Assembly: GCA_963711505.1 (NCBI GenBank)
Contig: CAVQEJ010000003.1
Coordinates: 1,302,001 to 1,366,000 of the forward strand
Length of the DNA stretch: 64,000 bases
From: JAGWRA01 sp963711505
GTDB taxonomy: Bacteria > Acidobacteriota > Vicinamibacteria > Vicinamibacterales > CAVVIG01
Reading direction: 5' to 3'
Part shown: positions 31,027 through 40,422 of the stretch, one piece after another
How the letters are laid out: each line of letters starts with the position of its first letter
How positions within the stretch are numbered: position 1 is the stretch's first letter
The notes under the pieces: model-generated
What the model was told of the DNA's origin: nothing
What the model saw: the letters and a program-made list of their open reading frames with translations, nothing else
The model's database searches: none
Position numbers and translations under genes: made by a program

Positions 31027-31900
31027 ACGCCGCGGCGCTCTCGGCGGCCGCCTTCGGCGCGCGGCACCGCTTCTCGGTTTCGTCGAAGTTCGGCCGCACG
31101 CTCGCCGGCAGCACGCGGCGGGCGAACTCGATCGCGATCGCCGGCGGGAAGCCCTTGTAGCTCGCCAGCAGACCGGCCTTGATGCACTGGGCGTAGTGGC
31201 CGTCGTCGGCCGCCCGCATCTCCATGTTCGTGGACATCGGCTGCACGAACCCGTACGACAGCAGGATGCCGAGGAAGGTGCCGATCAGCGCCGCCCCGAC
31301 CTTGTGCCCGATCTCCGCCGGCGGCCCATCGATCGCGCCCATCGTGTTGACGACGCCGAGCACCGCCGCGACGATACCGAGGCCGGGCAGCGCGTCGCCG
31401 ACCTTCGCGAGGATGCCGGCCGGACGCGCGGCCTCCTCGTGGTGCACCTGCAGGTCCTCGTCCATCAGCGACTCGAAATCGTGCGGCGCGATGCCGCCGA
31501 TGATGATGACCTTCACCGAGTCGGCCAGGAAGTCGACGGCGTGGTGACGCGCGAGGAACTTCGGGAACTCGGCGAGGATCGCGCTCTTGTCGGGCTTCTC
31601 GAAGTGCGACTCGAGCGACATGACGCCCGACTGCTGGCTCAGCCGGAACAACTGGTACAGCATCGCCAGCAGGTCGAGATAGTCGTCCTTGCCGAACCCC
31701 GACGAGAAGAAGCCCGAGAACTGCCCGAGCAGCTGCTTCAGGACCTTCAACGGCGTGCTGATCAGCAGCGAGCCGACCGCAGCGCCGCCGATGATGATCA
31801 GCTCGGCCGGCTGCATGAGGACGGCGAGATTGCCGCCTTCCATGACGTAGCCGCCAATCACCGATCCGATGACGATCAGCGAACCAATGATGAGAAACAT
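31025..31900 (-). CDS. motA: Flagellar-type motor protein MotA
   Basis: A 291-residue MotA/TolQ/ExbB-family protein. Four membrane helices are expected, and the first two (IIGSLIVIGSVIGGYVM, ELIIIGGAAVGSLLIS) and last two (PGLGIVAAVLGVVNTMGAI, IGHKVGAALIGTFLGILLSY) are clear. The cytoplasmic loop between contains LSQQSGVMSLESHFEKPDKS, as in stator MotA. With MotB it forms the ion channel that drives rotation; in bacteria without flagella such stators may drive other envelope machines. It lies 52 bp behind a hybrid kinase gene and is likely part of the same operon. No other flagellar gene is in the window. Intact. Confidence 0.93.
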   Translation of the reverse strand: MFLIIGSLIVIGSVIGGYVMEGGNLAVLMQPAELIIIGGAAVGSLLISTPLKVLKQLLGQFSGFFSSGFGKDDYLDLLAMLYQLFRLSQQSGVMSLESHFEKPDKSAILAEFPKFLARHHAVDFLADSVKVIIIGGIAPHDFESLMDEDLQVHHEEAARPAGILAKVGDALPGLGIVAAVLGVVNTMGAIDGPPAEIGHKVGAALIGTFLGILLSYGFVQPMSTNMEMRAADDGHYAQCIKAGLLASYKGFPPAIAIEFARRVLPASVRPNFDETEKRCRAPKAAAESAAA

Positions 31901-31952
31901 CGATCCGACCTGCTCCTCACGCGACGAGTGCGTTCCGTCGCCGAATGGTGTT

Positions 31953-34061
31953 TCAGACCTCCGCCTCGACGAACGTCCTCAGCAGGGACTCCTGCAGTGA
32001 CTTCATCGTCACGGGCTTGCTGAGCACCATCGAGACCTCCTCGGGCGGATGCTCTTCGTAATCCGCCCCCCAGCCGGTCAGCAGGAGCACCGGCAGCTCC
32101 GGCCGCTCGCTGCGCAGCCGGCGCGCGAGCTCGAGCCCGTTGATCCCCGGCATGCCGAGGTCGGTCATCACGACGTCGAACCGGTCCCGCTTGAACTGAC
32201 GCAGCGCGATCTCGCCCGAGGCGGCCGTCACGACGCGGTGGCCCAGTGCCCCGAGCATGTCCGCGACGCTCTCGAGCACGTCGGGCTGGTCGTCGACCAG
32301 CAGCACGCTGACGGCGAGCCGGCGCGCGGCCTTCGACACGGCCGGCTCCGGCGCGGGCTGGGCCGCCGGCTTCGGCTCCGCCGCCGCGCCGCTCAGCGCC
32401 GGCAGCGCCAGCGTGAACGTGGTGCCCTGCCCGACGTTCGACTCGACCTCGAGCGTGCCGCCGTGGCGCTCGGCGATGCCCCAGCAGACGCTCAGCCCCA
32501 GGCCGGCGCCATCCTTCCCCTTCGTCGTGAAGAACGGCTCGAAGACCCGGGCCTTGACCTCCTCGGGGATGCCCGTGCCCTGGTCGACCACGCGGATGCA
32601 GGCCATCTCGCCCGCCCGGCCGGTGCGGATGGCGATGCGGCCGCCCTGCGGCATCGCATCGATCGCGTTGAAGACCAGGTTCATCAGCAGCTCGCGGATC
32701 TCCGAGCTGACGGCGCGCACCGGCGGGGCCGGCTCCGCCTCCGACTCGACGACCAGGTCGAACTGCACGCCGCGGCGCTGCGCCAGCTCGCGCCACCGCG
32801 GGCGCGCCAGGTTCACGACGAGCTGCGCCAGCTCCGCCAGGTCGACCTGCTCGGCTTCAGCGTCGGGCGCCGATCGGCCGAACAACTGCAGCCGGCGGAC
32901 GATCGCGGCGGCATCGACGGCCGCCGTCCGGATCGTCTCGAGATCGGGCCGGATGGCCAGGTCGGCGGGCGCCGTGTGCAGCAGCCACTCGAGCAGCCCG
33001 AGGATCGTCGTCAGCGAGTTGTTGAAGTCGTGGGCGACGCCCGAGGCCATCTCGCCGAGCGCGCGCAGCTTCTGCGCCCGCACCATCTGCCCCTGCGTCG
33101 ACCGCAGCGACGACAGCGACCGCTGCAGTTCGTCGCTCAGCTTCGTCTTCTCGGCGAGGGCCTGCTCGATCCGCTGGTTCGTCTGCCGCAGCTCGTTCAT
33201 GAGCCGCTCGCGTTCGAGGTCGGCCGACTTGCGCTCGCTGACGTCGGTGGCCACCGTGATGACGCCGATGAGGTCGCCCTTGAGGTTCCGCCACGGCGAG
33301 CGGCGCACCAGCAGCACGCGCGACCGGCCGCCCAGCATCAGCGTGGTCTCCGATTCGAGCGTTTCGCCCGACAGCTCGACGATCTGCTCGCACGCCACCG
33401 CATCGGTCGCCACGTCGACCGGGAACAGATCGGCGTCGGTCTTCCCGATCACCTGGGCCGCGGGCAGGGCCAGCGCCGAGAGGTACGCGGCGTTCGCCTC
33501 GATGTAGCGCCCCTGCAGGTCCTTCGCATGCACGTAGTCGGCGGTCGAGTCGAAGACGCTGCGGTACGGATCGCCGGCCTCGGCCGACGCCGCGCCGGCG
33601 GGATGCGCCGCGTGGAGGGCGTGGATGCTGCGCGGGATCACGATGGTCTCCCGCTCCAGCATCAGGCTGAACTGGCCGGCGATGATGTGGAGCGCCGAGT
33701 CGACCTCCGCAGGCAGCAGCCGCGTGTGCCGCCACGCGACGGCGATCTGGCCCCAGATCGTCGTCGTCTCGACCTCGGCGCAGCCGAACAGCGAGGCGCC
33801 GCGGTTGCCGACCCAGCGCTCGAGGCGGTCGGAGGCCGCCGCGCGCGCGATCTCCCGCGTGCACGACGCGGGCGCCAGGGGACCGTTGACGACGATCGTG
33901 TCCTCCGCACCCGGCTTCTTGTCGAGGTCGGTCAGCCAGACGATCGCCGCGTCGGCGTGGAACAACTCGAACAGACCGGCGCTGCAGCGCGCGGCCAGGT
34001 TCGCCCGGCCGTGCACCTTGGAGAGCTGCGCGAGGAGCTCGGCAATCCGTTCAAGCTCCAC
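31953..34061 (-). CDS. Cytoplasmic hybrid sensor histidine kinase (GAF-like, PAS, HisKA, HATPase, receiver)
   Basis: A 702-residue protein with no membrane segment. An N-terminal GAF-like region (about 1-140, LFELFHADAAIVWL) is followed by a PAS domain (VFDSTADYVHAKDLQGRYIE), a coiled coil, a HisKA with His in ASGVAHDFNNSLTTILGLLE, an HATPase (NLVFNAIDAMPQGG, FFTTKGKDGAGLGLSV) and a C-terminal receiver (VLLVDDQPDVLES, Asp in VVMTDLGMPGING, Lys in SMVLSKP). It is a soluble phosphorelay protein of the NtrB-like kinase type. It lies 51 bp after the HD-GYP regulator and 52 bp before motA on one strand, so a role in controlling the stator or c-di-GMP is plausible but unproven. Intact. Confidence 0.92.
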   Translation of the reverse strand: MELERIAELLAQLSKVHGRANLAARCSAGLFELFHADAAIVWLTDLDKKPGAEDTIVVNGPLAPASCTREIARAAASDRLERWVGNRGASLFGCAEVETTTIWGQIAVAWRHTRLLPAEVDSALHIIAGQFSLMLERETIVIPRSIHALHAAHPAGAASAEAGDPYRSVFDSTADYVHAKDLQGRYIEANAAYLSALALPAAQVIGKTDADLFPVDVATDAVACEQIVELSGETLESETTLMLGGRSRVLLVRRSPWRNLKGDLIGVITVATDVSERKSADLERERLMNELRQTNQRIEQALAEKTKLSDELQRSLSSLRSTQGQMVRAQKLRALGEMASGVAHDFNNSLTTILGLLEWLLHTAPADLAIRPDLETIRTAAVDAAAIVRRLQLFGRSAPDAEAEQVDLAELAQLVVNLARPRWRELAQRRGVQFDLVVESEAEPAPPVRAVSSEIRELLMNLVFNAIDAMPQGGRIAIRTGRAGEMACIRVVDQGTGIPEEVKARVFEPFFTTKGKDGAGLGLSVCWGIAERHGGTLEVESNVGQGTTFTLALPALSGAAAEPKPAAQPAPEPAVSKAARRLAVSVLLVDDQPDVLESVADMLGALGHRVVTAASGEIALRQFKRDRFDVVMTDLGMPGINGLELARRLRSERPELPVLLLTGWGADYEEHPPEEVSMVLSKPVTMKSLQESLLRTFVEAEV

Positions 34062-34112
34062 GACGCGCCTCCGTACGCCGATCGGGCCGCCAGGGCCGCG
34101 CGACGACTATGG

Positions 34113-35147
34113 TCACTGTATCGTCTCCGACTCGCTCCGGTCGATCACGCGGAGCCACGCCTGCACCACGTTCGGATCGAACTGGCTGCCAGCGCACCGC
34201 ACGAGCTCGGCCGCCGCGCGGACGGTCGTGACGGGGTCGCGATACACCCGCACCCAGGTGAGGGCATCGTAGGTGTCGACCACCGCCGTGATCCGCGCGC
34301 CGATGGGAATCTCGTCGCCCGTCAGCCCCTGCGGGTAGCCGCTGCCGTCCCAGGCCTCGTGCGAGGCGAGGATGACGCCGGCGGCCGCCGCCAGGCTCGG
34401 CACGACCGACACGATGTCGTGGCCGATCTGCGGGTGCGTCCGGATGATGGCGATCTCTTCGTCGGTGAGCGGTCCGGGCTTGTGGATCAGTCCGTCCGGC
34501 ATCGCCACCTTGCCGATGTCGTGCAGCAGGGCGCCGCGCTGGACGTGCGTCCGCTCGGGCTCGCGGATGCCGAGGGCGTCGGCGAGCGACACCGCCATGC
34601 CGGCCACGCGCCTGCCGTGGTCCCAGGCCTCGGGGTTCCGCGTGTTCAGCGTGACGAGCAGCGCCTCGAGCGCCGCCTGCGAGGCGACCTCGATCTCGGC
34701 GAACGCACTCGCCAGCTCGACGCTGCGGCGCTCGATCGCCTGTTCGAGCCGCCGCCGCTGTTCGCCGATCTGCCGGTTCGTCTCGCGCCACCGCACCGCC
34801 CGATCGACCGAGTCGAGCAGTTGCTGCTGGGTGAGGGGCTTCAGCAGGTAATCGAGGACACCCAGCCGCATCCCTTCGACCGCCGCGTCGAAGCGCTGCA
34901 TGCCGGTGACCATGATCAGGGCCACATCGCCGTCGCGGTCGCGCAGGCGGCGCGCCAGCGTCAACCCGTCGTCGCCCGGCAGCGCCAGGTCGACCAGCAC
35001 CACGTCGGCGTGCTCGCGCGAGACCACCTCGAGCGCCTCGCCCGCCTCGCTCGCGGTGACGCAGCGATACCCCTGCCGCTGCAGCCAGTCGCTCAGCAGC
35101 TGCCGGATGGCCGGCTCGTCGTCAACGACCAGAATGTTCGCGTCCAT
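34113..35147 (-). CDS. Response regulator with HD-GYP domain (c-di-GMP phosphodiesterase type)
   Basis: From ATG 35147: a receiver domain (NILVVDDEPAIRQL, phospho-Asp in VVLVDLALPGDDG, Lys in LDYLLKPLTQQQ), a coiled coil, then HD-GYP (GALLHDIGKVAMPDGLIHKP, HPQIGHDIVSVV, ASHEAWDGSGYPQGLTGDEIP). HD-GYP enzymes hydrolyse cyclic di-GMP. The HD residues and GYP are present; the position that is often HH before the Glu is SH here, a common variation. The DGSGYP loop is intact, so activity is expected. 344 residues. It is first in the run leading to motA and motB, which links c-di-GMP control to motor expression. Longer in-frame starts to 35312 lack support. Confidence 0.92.
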   Translation of the reverse strand: MDANILVVDDEPAIRQLLSDWLQRQGYRCVTASEAGEALEVVSREHADVVLVDLALPGDDGLTLARRLRDRDGDVALIMVTGMQRFDAAVEGMRLGVLDYLLKPLTQQQLLDSVDRAVRWRETNRQIGEQRRRLEQAIERRSVELASAFAEIEVASQAALEALLVTLNTRNPEAWDHGRRVAGMAVSLADALGIREPERTHVQRGALLHDIGKVAMPDGLIHKPGPLTDEEIAIIRTHPQIGHDIVSVVPSLAAAAGVILASHEAWDGSGYPQGLTGDEIPIGARITAVVDTYDALTWVRVYRDPVTTVRAAAELVRCAGSQFDPNVVQAWLRVIDRSESETIQ

Positions 35148-35424
35148 CGCTCGTTCAGGCTCCGCCAGAAGGGCACCGCGGCCGGCTCGGCCGATGTCGG
35201 CCACAGGGCCGACGCACGGCTGCCATGCGCAACGGGACCCGGCTCCCCTCACCTCGTCCATGGGTGGATCCGCCCGGAAGCCCCTCGCCTGCCGCCGACA
35301 TGCGCGGTGCACGGAGAGAGCGCTTCCGAGAGGAACGTCAGTGTGGTCATCGGCGTTCTCAGCCTGTCACTTGAACCGTGGGCGCTTCCGCACAGGGGCG
35401 CTCAAGTTCGCCTCTGTCGTGCCG

Positions 35425-35931
35425 ATGAAGAAGGACGTGAGAATCCTCATCGTTGACGACGAAGAATCCATCGTCGAACTGCTCTCCTCGGTCTGCCTGC
35501 GCGACGACCACGACGTCGCGTCGTGCACCTCGTCCGACGAGGCCCTCACCTATCTCAAGGCGAATCGCGTCGATCTCGTGATCACGGACATCGCCATGGG
35601 CCCGCCCGACGGCCTGCAGCTGATTCGCGAGGCCCGCGAGAGCCAGCCGCACCTGCTCGCCATCGCCATCACCGGCTACGCCGGTCGGTACGGCCTCGAG
35701 GAAGTGCTCGCCGCGGGCGCATCCGATCTCATGTTCAAGCCGTTCCGGATGGACGAGCTCAGGGCCCGCGTGGCACTGGCCGACGAGCGCCGGCGGATGC
35801 TCAACAGCATGAACGCCCGCCGCCAGCAACTGCAGCAGATGAGCGCCGACATGATCCGGGGCCTCGAACAGGAGCTCCAGGACGCGCGGCGCCCCGTGAC
35901 CGATCTGACCGACCGCCTCAGCAAGCACTGA
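35425..35931 (+). CDS. Single-domain response regulator with helical tail
   Basis: A 168-residue protein from ATG 35425. The receiver has the acidic pocket (ILIVDDEESIVELL), phospho-Asp in VDLVITDIAMGPPDG, the Thr/Ala switch region (AIAITGYAG) and Lys in DLMFKPFRMDEL. After residue 120 a highly charged helix follows (RRRMLNSMNARRQQLQQMSA, RGLEQELQDARR), probably a coiled coil, with no output domain. It may act through protein contact. It is divergent from the HD-GYP gene with a 277-bp gap that likely holds both promoters. An upstream in-frame extension to 34900 is antisense to the HD-GYP gene and is not used. Intact. Confidence 0.88.
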   Translation: MKKDVRILIVDDEESIVELLSSVCLRDDHDVASCTSSDEALTYLKANRVDLVITDIAMGPPDGLQLIREARESQPHLLAIAITGYAGRYGLEEVLAAGASDLMFKPFRMDELRARVALADERRRMLNSMNARRQQLQQMSADMIRGLEQELQDARRPVTDLTDRLSKH

Positions 35932-36277
35932 CCCGGCCGGGGCCCGATCCCGGGGCCTGACCGCACCACCCGGCGCGCAGACGTTCCCCTGCCTCCGTCA
36001 CCGCTCCCCCGTTCTCCCGGGCATCCTCCCCCCAGGCGCCACGACGCCCGCTGGTATCGCCCTTGCTCCTCCTGCAGGCAGTCGGGCTGGCCACTGGAGC
36101 CGTTCGACAGGATTCCGCCCGGATTCAACGGATCGGACGCCATCGGGCCCCGACGGGCCCCGCCGACGGTCGGAAAACCGGTCCGTCTGTCGGTGGACCG
36201 ACCGACCGGCGGACGGACGGTCAACTCAGGACGGCACGACCGGTTCCCGAAGCCGGTCCGGAGACCAGGGACGATTC
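35932..36277. other. Gene-free stretch before the polysaccharide operon
   Basis: 346 bp without a supported gene. GC is high and the right half is full of short CCGTC/GACGG and CCGAC/GTCGG words. The promoter of the 36278-43242 operon should be here; no clean -35/-10 pair is visible. Confidence 0.5.
36177..36221. repeat. Imperfect inverted repeat upstream of the sugar operon
   Basis: The 5' arm (36177-36194, ACCGGTCCGTCTGTCGGT) is nearly complementary to the 3' arm ending at 36221 (core CCGGCGGACGGACGGT), with small bulges. It could form an RNA hairpin in the leader or act as an operator. It lies 56 bases before ATG 36278. Confidence 0.4.
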
Positions 36278-37492
36278 ATGAACTGCCGCGTGTGTGACAG
36301 CCGCCGGCTGGAGCTGGCCCTCGACCTCGGCGACCAGCCCTGGGCGAATCAGTTCGTCCTTCCGGCCGAGGCCGGCTCGGAACCGACCTATCCGCTTCAT
36401 CTGGTTCACTGCGCCGACTGCGGGACGGCCCAGCTCGACTACACCGTCCCCAAGGAGACGCTGTTCGGCGACCACACGTATCTGTCGGGCATCACGCAGA
36501 CGCTCGACCGCCATTTCGCGGCGATCGCCGAGGACGTGGACGGGCGCTTCGGAGGCGACGGTGCGTCACGCGCCATCCTGGACATCGGGTCGAACGACGG
36601 CACGCAGCTGCGGCACTTCCAGCGGCTCGGCTACCAGGTGCTCGGGGTCGACTCGTCGATCACCACGGCGCGGCTGGCCAACGAACGCGGCGTCGAGACG
36701 ACCCAGGCGTTCTTCAATGAAGCGTTCGCCCGGGATCTCGGACGCCAGTTCGACGTCATCAACGCGGCCGGCGTCTTCTTTCATCTCGAGGAGCTGCATT
36801 CGGCCACCGAGGGCATCCGGACGCTGCTCCGCCCCGATGGCGTCTTCGTCGTGCAGTGCCTCTACATGAAGCAGATCGTGGAGAACGTGGCGTTCGATCA
36901 GGTGTACCACGAGCACCTGCTCTACTACACCGTCCGGACGCTCAGGACGCTGCTGGAGCGGCACGGGCTCGAGATGTTCGACTGCCGGGTCGATCCGATT
37001 CATGGCGGGTCGCTCGTCGCCTTCGTCGGCCATCCGGGTCGTCACGCGATCGCGCCGCGCCTCCAGACCCTGCTCGCCATCGAAGATGCCGCGGGCGCCA
37101 ATACCCTGCAGGCCTACCGGCGGTTTGCCCGGCGCATTGCGGAGAAGAAGACCCGCAACCTCGCCTTCCTGCACGCCGCCCGCGCGCAGCGCAAGCGGAT
37201 CTTCGGATTCGGCGCACCGGTCAAGGGCAACACGCTGCTCAACTACTTCGGGATTGGCCGCGACCTCATCGAGTGCCTCGTCGAGAAGAACACGCTGCGC
37301 CGCGGCCTCGTGTCTCCGGGCGGTCACATTCCCGTCGTCATCGAGAGCGAGCTCACCGACACGCCGGATGTCTATTACGTGCTGGCCTGGAACTTCCGGG
37401 ACGAGATCCTGCGGAACAACCAGCGCCTGATCGAGGCCGGCGTCGACTTCTTCTTCCCCGTCGACGTGACGGCGGTGGCAGCCGCGGCATGA
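36278..37492 (+). CDS. Sugar C-methyltransferase (NovU/TylC3-like)
   Basis: A 404-residue protein with the layout of nucleotide-deoxysugar C-methyltransferases. The N-terminal zinc site is CRVCDSRRLELAL...CADCGTAQLD. The SAM domain contains ILDIGSNDGTQLRHFQRLGY. The central His/Glu pair is in VAFDQVYHEHLLYYT. The C-terminal Rossmann-like domain has RIFGFGAPVKGNTLLNYFGI and ends FFFPVDVTAVAAAA. Enzymes of this class add a methyl to C3 or C5 of 4-keto-6-deoxy sugars bound to a nucleotide. It heads an operon with two epimerases, a GHMP kinase and glycosyltransferases; its TGA overlaps the next ATG. Intact. Confidence 0.87.
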   Translation: MNCRVCDSRRLELALDLGDQPWANQFVLPAEAGSEPTYPLHLVHCADCGTAQLDYTVPKETLFGDHTYLSGITQTLDRHFAAIAEDVDGRFGGDGASRAILDIGSNDGTQLRHFQRLGYQVLGVDSSITTARLANERGVETTQAFFNEAFARDLGRQFDVINAAGVFFHLEELHSATEGIRTLLRPDGVFVVQCLYMKQIVENVAFDQVYHEHLLYYTVRTLRTLLERHGLEMFDCRVDPIHGGSLVAFVGHPGRHAIAPRLQTLLAIEDAAGANTLQAYRRFARRIAEKKTRNLAFLHAARAQRKRIFGFGAPVKGNTLLNYFGIGRDLIECLVEKNTLRRGLVSPGGHIPVVIESELTDTPDVYYVLAWNFRDEILRNNQRLIEAGVDFFFPVDVTAVAAAA

Positions 37493-38424
37493 AGATCCTC
37501 GTCACGGGCGCCACGGGCTTCCTCGGCCGCCACCTCGTGCCGGCCCTCCAGGGCGCCGGTCATGCGGTGACGGCAATCGGATCGGCCCAGGCCGACCTGA
37601 CACGCGATGACGCGCTGAGTGCCTTCACGGAGCGGTTCGATCAGATCTGGCACCTGGCCGCCTGGACGCAGGCTGGCGACTTCTGCCTCCATCACCCGGG
37701 CGAGCAGTGGGTCATCAACCAGCGGATCAACACCAACGTGCTCGCCTGGTGGCAGGCGCACCAGCCCCAGGCGAAGCTCGTCGCCATCGGCACGAGCTGC
37801 TCGTACGCACCGGGGCGCCCGCTCGTCGAGGAGGACTATCTCGTCGGCGACCCGGTCCCCGAGCTCTACGCGTATGCCATGACCAAGCGGATGCTGCTGG
37901 TCGGACTGCGGGCGCTCGGCCGCCCAGTACGGGCTGCGCTACCTCTACCTGGTGCCGTCCACGCTGTTCGGCTCCGGCTATCACGCGGCGGGCCGACAGG
38001 CGCACTTCATCTTCGATCTCATTGCGAAGATCGTCCGGGGCGCGACCTGCGGCGACGAGGTCGTGCTCTGGGGTGACGGGCACCAGGCCCGGGAGCTCGT
38101 GCACGTCGACGAGTTCATCGAGGCGGCATGTCAGCTGGCCGCCAGCGTGGACAACGAGGTCGTCAACATCGGCCGCGGCGTCGAGCACTCGATCCGCTGG
38201 TACGCCGAACGGATTGCCGAGGTCGCCGGCTACGATCCGCGCCACATCCAGTACGACACGAGCCGCTACGTCGGCGTCCGCTCCAAGCGGCTGTCGACCG
38301 ACAAGCTCCAGCGGCTGCTCCCCGCCTTCCGGATGGCGCCGATCGAGGTCACGCTGGAGCGGGCCGTCCGCGAGCACCTGGACGCCCTGCCTGCGACGGC
38401 CGTCCTGAACGGGTGCGGGCGTGA
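37489..38424 (+). CDS. NAD-dependent sugar epimerase/reductase (GDP-fucose synthase-like), frameshifted
   Basis: An extended SDR. From ATG 37489, overlapping the previous stop as ATGA, it shows the NAD fold KILVTGATGFLGRHLVPALQ, GTSCSYAPGRPL and the active-site Tyr/Lys in ELYAYAMTKRMLLVGLRAL. One extra G near 37920 breaks the frame; the other frame reads AAQYGLRYLYLVPSTLFGSG and then GDGHQARELVHVDEFIEAAC, VVNIGRGVEHSIRWYAERIA. The end probably needs one more small shift to stop at 38424, just at the next gene's GTG. GDP-fucose synthase-like enzymes epimerise and reduce 4-keto sugars. About 310 residues. Confidence 0.8.
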
Positions 38425-39355
38425 GAATTCTCATCACCGGCGGCGCCGGCTACCTGGGCAGCGTGCTCGTTCCGCGGCTGCTGGCCGAGGGGCACCAGGT
38501 GACGGTGGTCGACACGCTGTTGTACGGCCAGACTCCGCTGCTCGACTGCTGCGCACACGCCGGCTTCGACTTCGTCCGCGGGGACTGCCGCAGCGAGACG
38601 CTGATGCGGCCGCTCGTGGCCGGCGCCGACGCCATCCTGCCATTCGCCGCCATCGTGGGCGCGCCGGCGTGCGCGCGCGACGAGACGGGGGCCGTCAGCG
38701 TGAATCGAGACGCCGTCTCGCTCATCGCCCGCCTCCGATCCCGCGATCAGCTCCTGCTGCTGCCGATCACGAATTCCGGCTATGGCGTGGGGGCCCCTGG
38801 CGTCCCGTGCACCGAGGACAGTCCGCTGCGTCCGCTCTCGCTCTATGGCCGGACGAAGGTGGAGGCCGAGCGCATCGCGTTCGACTCGGGCGACGCCATC
38901 AGCTTCCGGCTGGCGACGGTCTTCGGCGCGTCGCCCCGGATGCGGCTCGATCTGCTCGTCAACGACTTCGTCTACCGCGCGGTCACCGATCGCGCCGTCG
39001 TGCTGTTCGAGGCCGCGTTCAAGCGCAACTACATCCACGTGCGCGACGTGGCCGACGTGTTCGCGCACGGCCTCGAGCACTACGACACCATGAAGGGCCG
39101 CCCCTACAACGTCGGCCTGTCGGACGCGAATCTCTCGAAGCGGGAGCTGTGCGAGCGGATCCAGCAGCACGTCCCCGGGCTTCGTCTTCTTCGAGTCCGG
39201 CATCGGCGAGGATCCCGACAAGCGCGACTACATCGTCTCCAACGCGCGAATCGAGGGCACGGGCTGGACGCCGCGCTACAGCCTCGACGCCGGTATCCGC
39301 GAGCTGCTGGTCGCCTACCGCATCGTCGGGCAGCGGGATGTACACCAATGTCTGA
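38421..39355 (+). CDS. NAD-dependent nucleotide-sugar epimerase/dehydratase, frameshifted near the end
   Basis: GTG 38421 begins RILITGGAGYLGSVLVPRLL. Further motifs are ILPFAAIVGAPACARDE, the Ser/Tyr-Lys site (NSGYGVGAPGVP, SLYGRTKVEAERIAF), FRLATVFGASPRMRLDLLV and KRNYIHVRDVADVF. Near 39178, in a CCCC/GGG run, the frame changes to FVFFESGIGEDPDKRDYIVS and GTGWTPRYSLDAGIRELLVA, and near 39330 again to GSGMYTNV with a stop at 39355. The ending is the usual short tail of this epimerase group, which supports two indels in an otherwise normal gene of about 311 residues. The sugar is unknown; neighbours suggest a heptose or 6-deoxyhexose derivative. Confidence 0.82.
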
Positions 39356-39400
39356 GGTGTTCGCCTGCCGCCGCGGGACGGCCGCCGGGACGAGGGCGCG

Positions 39401-40422
39401 ATGATCATCACCCAGGCCCCCGTCCGCGTCAGCTTCCTGGGCGGCGGGTCGGACTTCCCGGAGCACTACGAGCGCCACGGCGGGGCGGTCCTCGCCACGG
39501 CGATCGACCGCTTCGCGTACGTCACCGTGCAGCGGTTCAACCAGCAGTTCTTCGACCACGGCCTGCGCGTCGCCTACCGGCGGACCGAGGCCCCGCGCAC
39601 GGCCGCCGACATCGAGCACCCGGCCATCCGCGCCTGCCTCGAGCGACTCGGCATCGCCGAGGGCGTCGAGCTGCACCACATGGCCGACCTGCCGTCGCGC
39701 ACCGGTCTCGGCTCCTCGTCGAGCTTCGTGGTGGCGATGCTGCAGGCCCTGCACGCCTTCCAGGGCCGCCCGCGCACGGCCCGGGCGCTGGCGGAAGAGG
39801 CCATCGCCGTGGAGCGCGAGCAGCTGCAGGAGGCCGGCGGCCATCAGGACCAGATCATCGCGGCGTTCGGCGGCACCTGCCTGATCGAGTTCGATCGGGC
39901 GCGGCGCTTCACGGTGACCCCGCTGCCGCTGCCGGCCCGCCGGCTCGCCGATCTCCAGCGGCACCTGCTGCTGCTGTATACGGGCCTCGAACGGGACGGC
40001 GTGGCGCTGCAGCGCGAACGGCTCGGCCACGTCGCGGCCAACGAGGCGGCGCTGCGACCGGCTGCGGCGGCTGGCCGAGCGCGGCGCGGAACTGCTGACC
40101 GGCGGCCGGTCGCTGCTGGCGTTCGGGCGATCTGCTGCACGAGAACTGGATGCTGAAGCGGCGGCTGTCGAACGTGAGTCTCCCGCTCGTCGACGAGGCC
40201 TACGAGGTCGCCCGGCGAGAGGGCGCTGCCGGCGGGAAGCTGCTCGGCGCCGGTGGGGGCGGCTTCCTGCTGCTGCTGGCCGAACCGGGCGCCCACGCGG
40301 CCATCCGGCGGGCGCTGCCGCAGATGCCCGCCGTGGACGTCGGCCTGCACGCGCCGGGCTCGCAGGTGATCTTCTCGTCGGACGGATCGGGGCTGTCGCG
40401 GCCCAGGGTGAGCGCCGCATGA
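39401..40422 (+). CDS. GHMP-family sugar kinase, HddA-like (heptose 7-phosphate kinase), frameshifted
   Basis: The start IITQAPVRVSFLGGGSDFPE is the typical GHMP/HddA N-terminus and LPSRTGLGSSSSFVVAML is the phosphate-binding motif 2. AGGHQDQIIAAFGG follows. After GHVAANEAALR the frame breaks twice, near 40055 and 40125; the other frames supply RLRRLAERGAELLTGGRSLL and then DLLHENWMLKRRLSNVSL and GGKLLGAGGGGFLLLLAEP (motif 3), ending at 40422. The order and length (about 340 residues) match D-glycero-alpha-D-manno-heptose 7-phosphate kinase, which feeds the GDP-heptose route. No HddC or GmhB partner is in the window, so the substrate stays tentative. Its TGA overlaps the next ATG. Confidence 0.8.

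Noticed and set aside
32049..35456. Plus-strand open frame of over 1100 codons
   Set aside because: It lies antisense to the hybrid kinase and HD-GYP genes, both with full domain sets. Its composition is Arg/His/Leu-rich with no motif, as expected from the complement of a high-GC gene.
37952..39355. 467-codon plus-strand frame as one protein
   Set aside because: It begins in the middle of the first epimerase and continues antisense-like through the second epimerase, whose motifs lie in another frame from GTG 38421.
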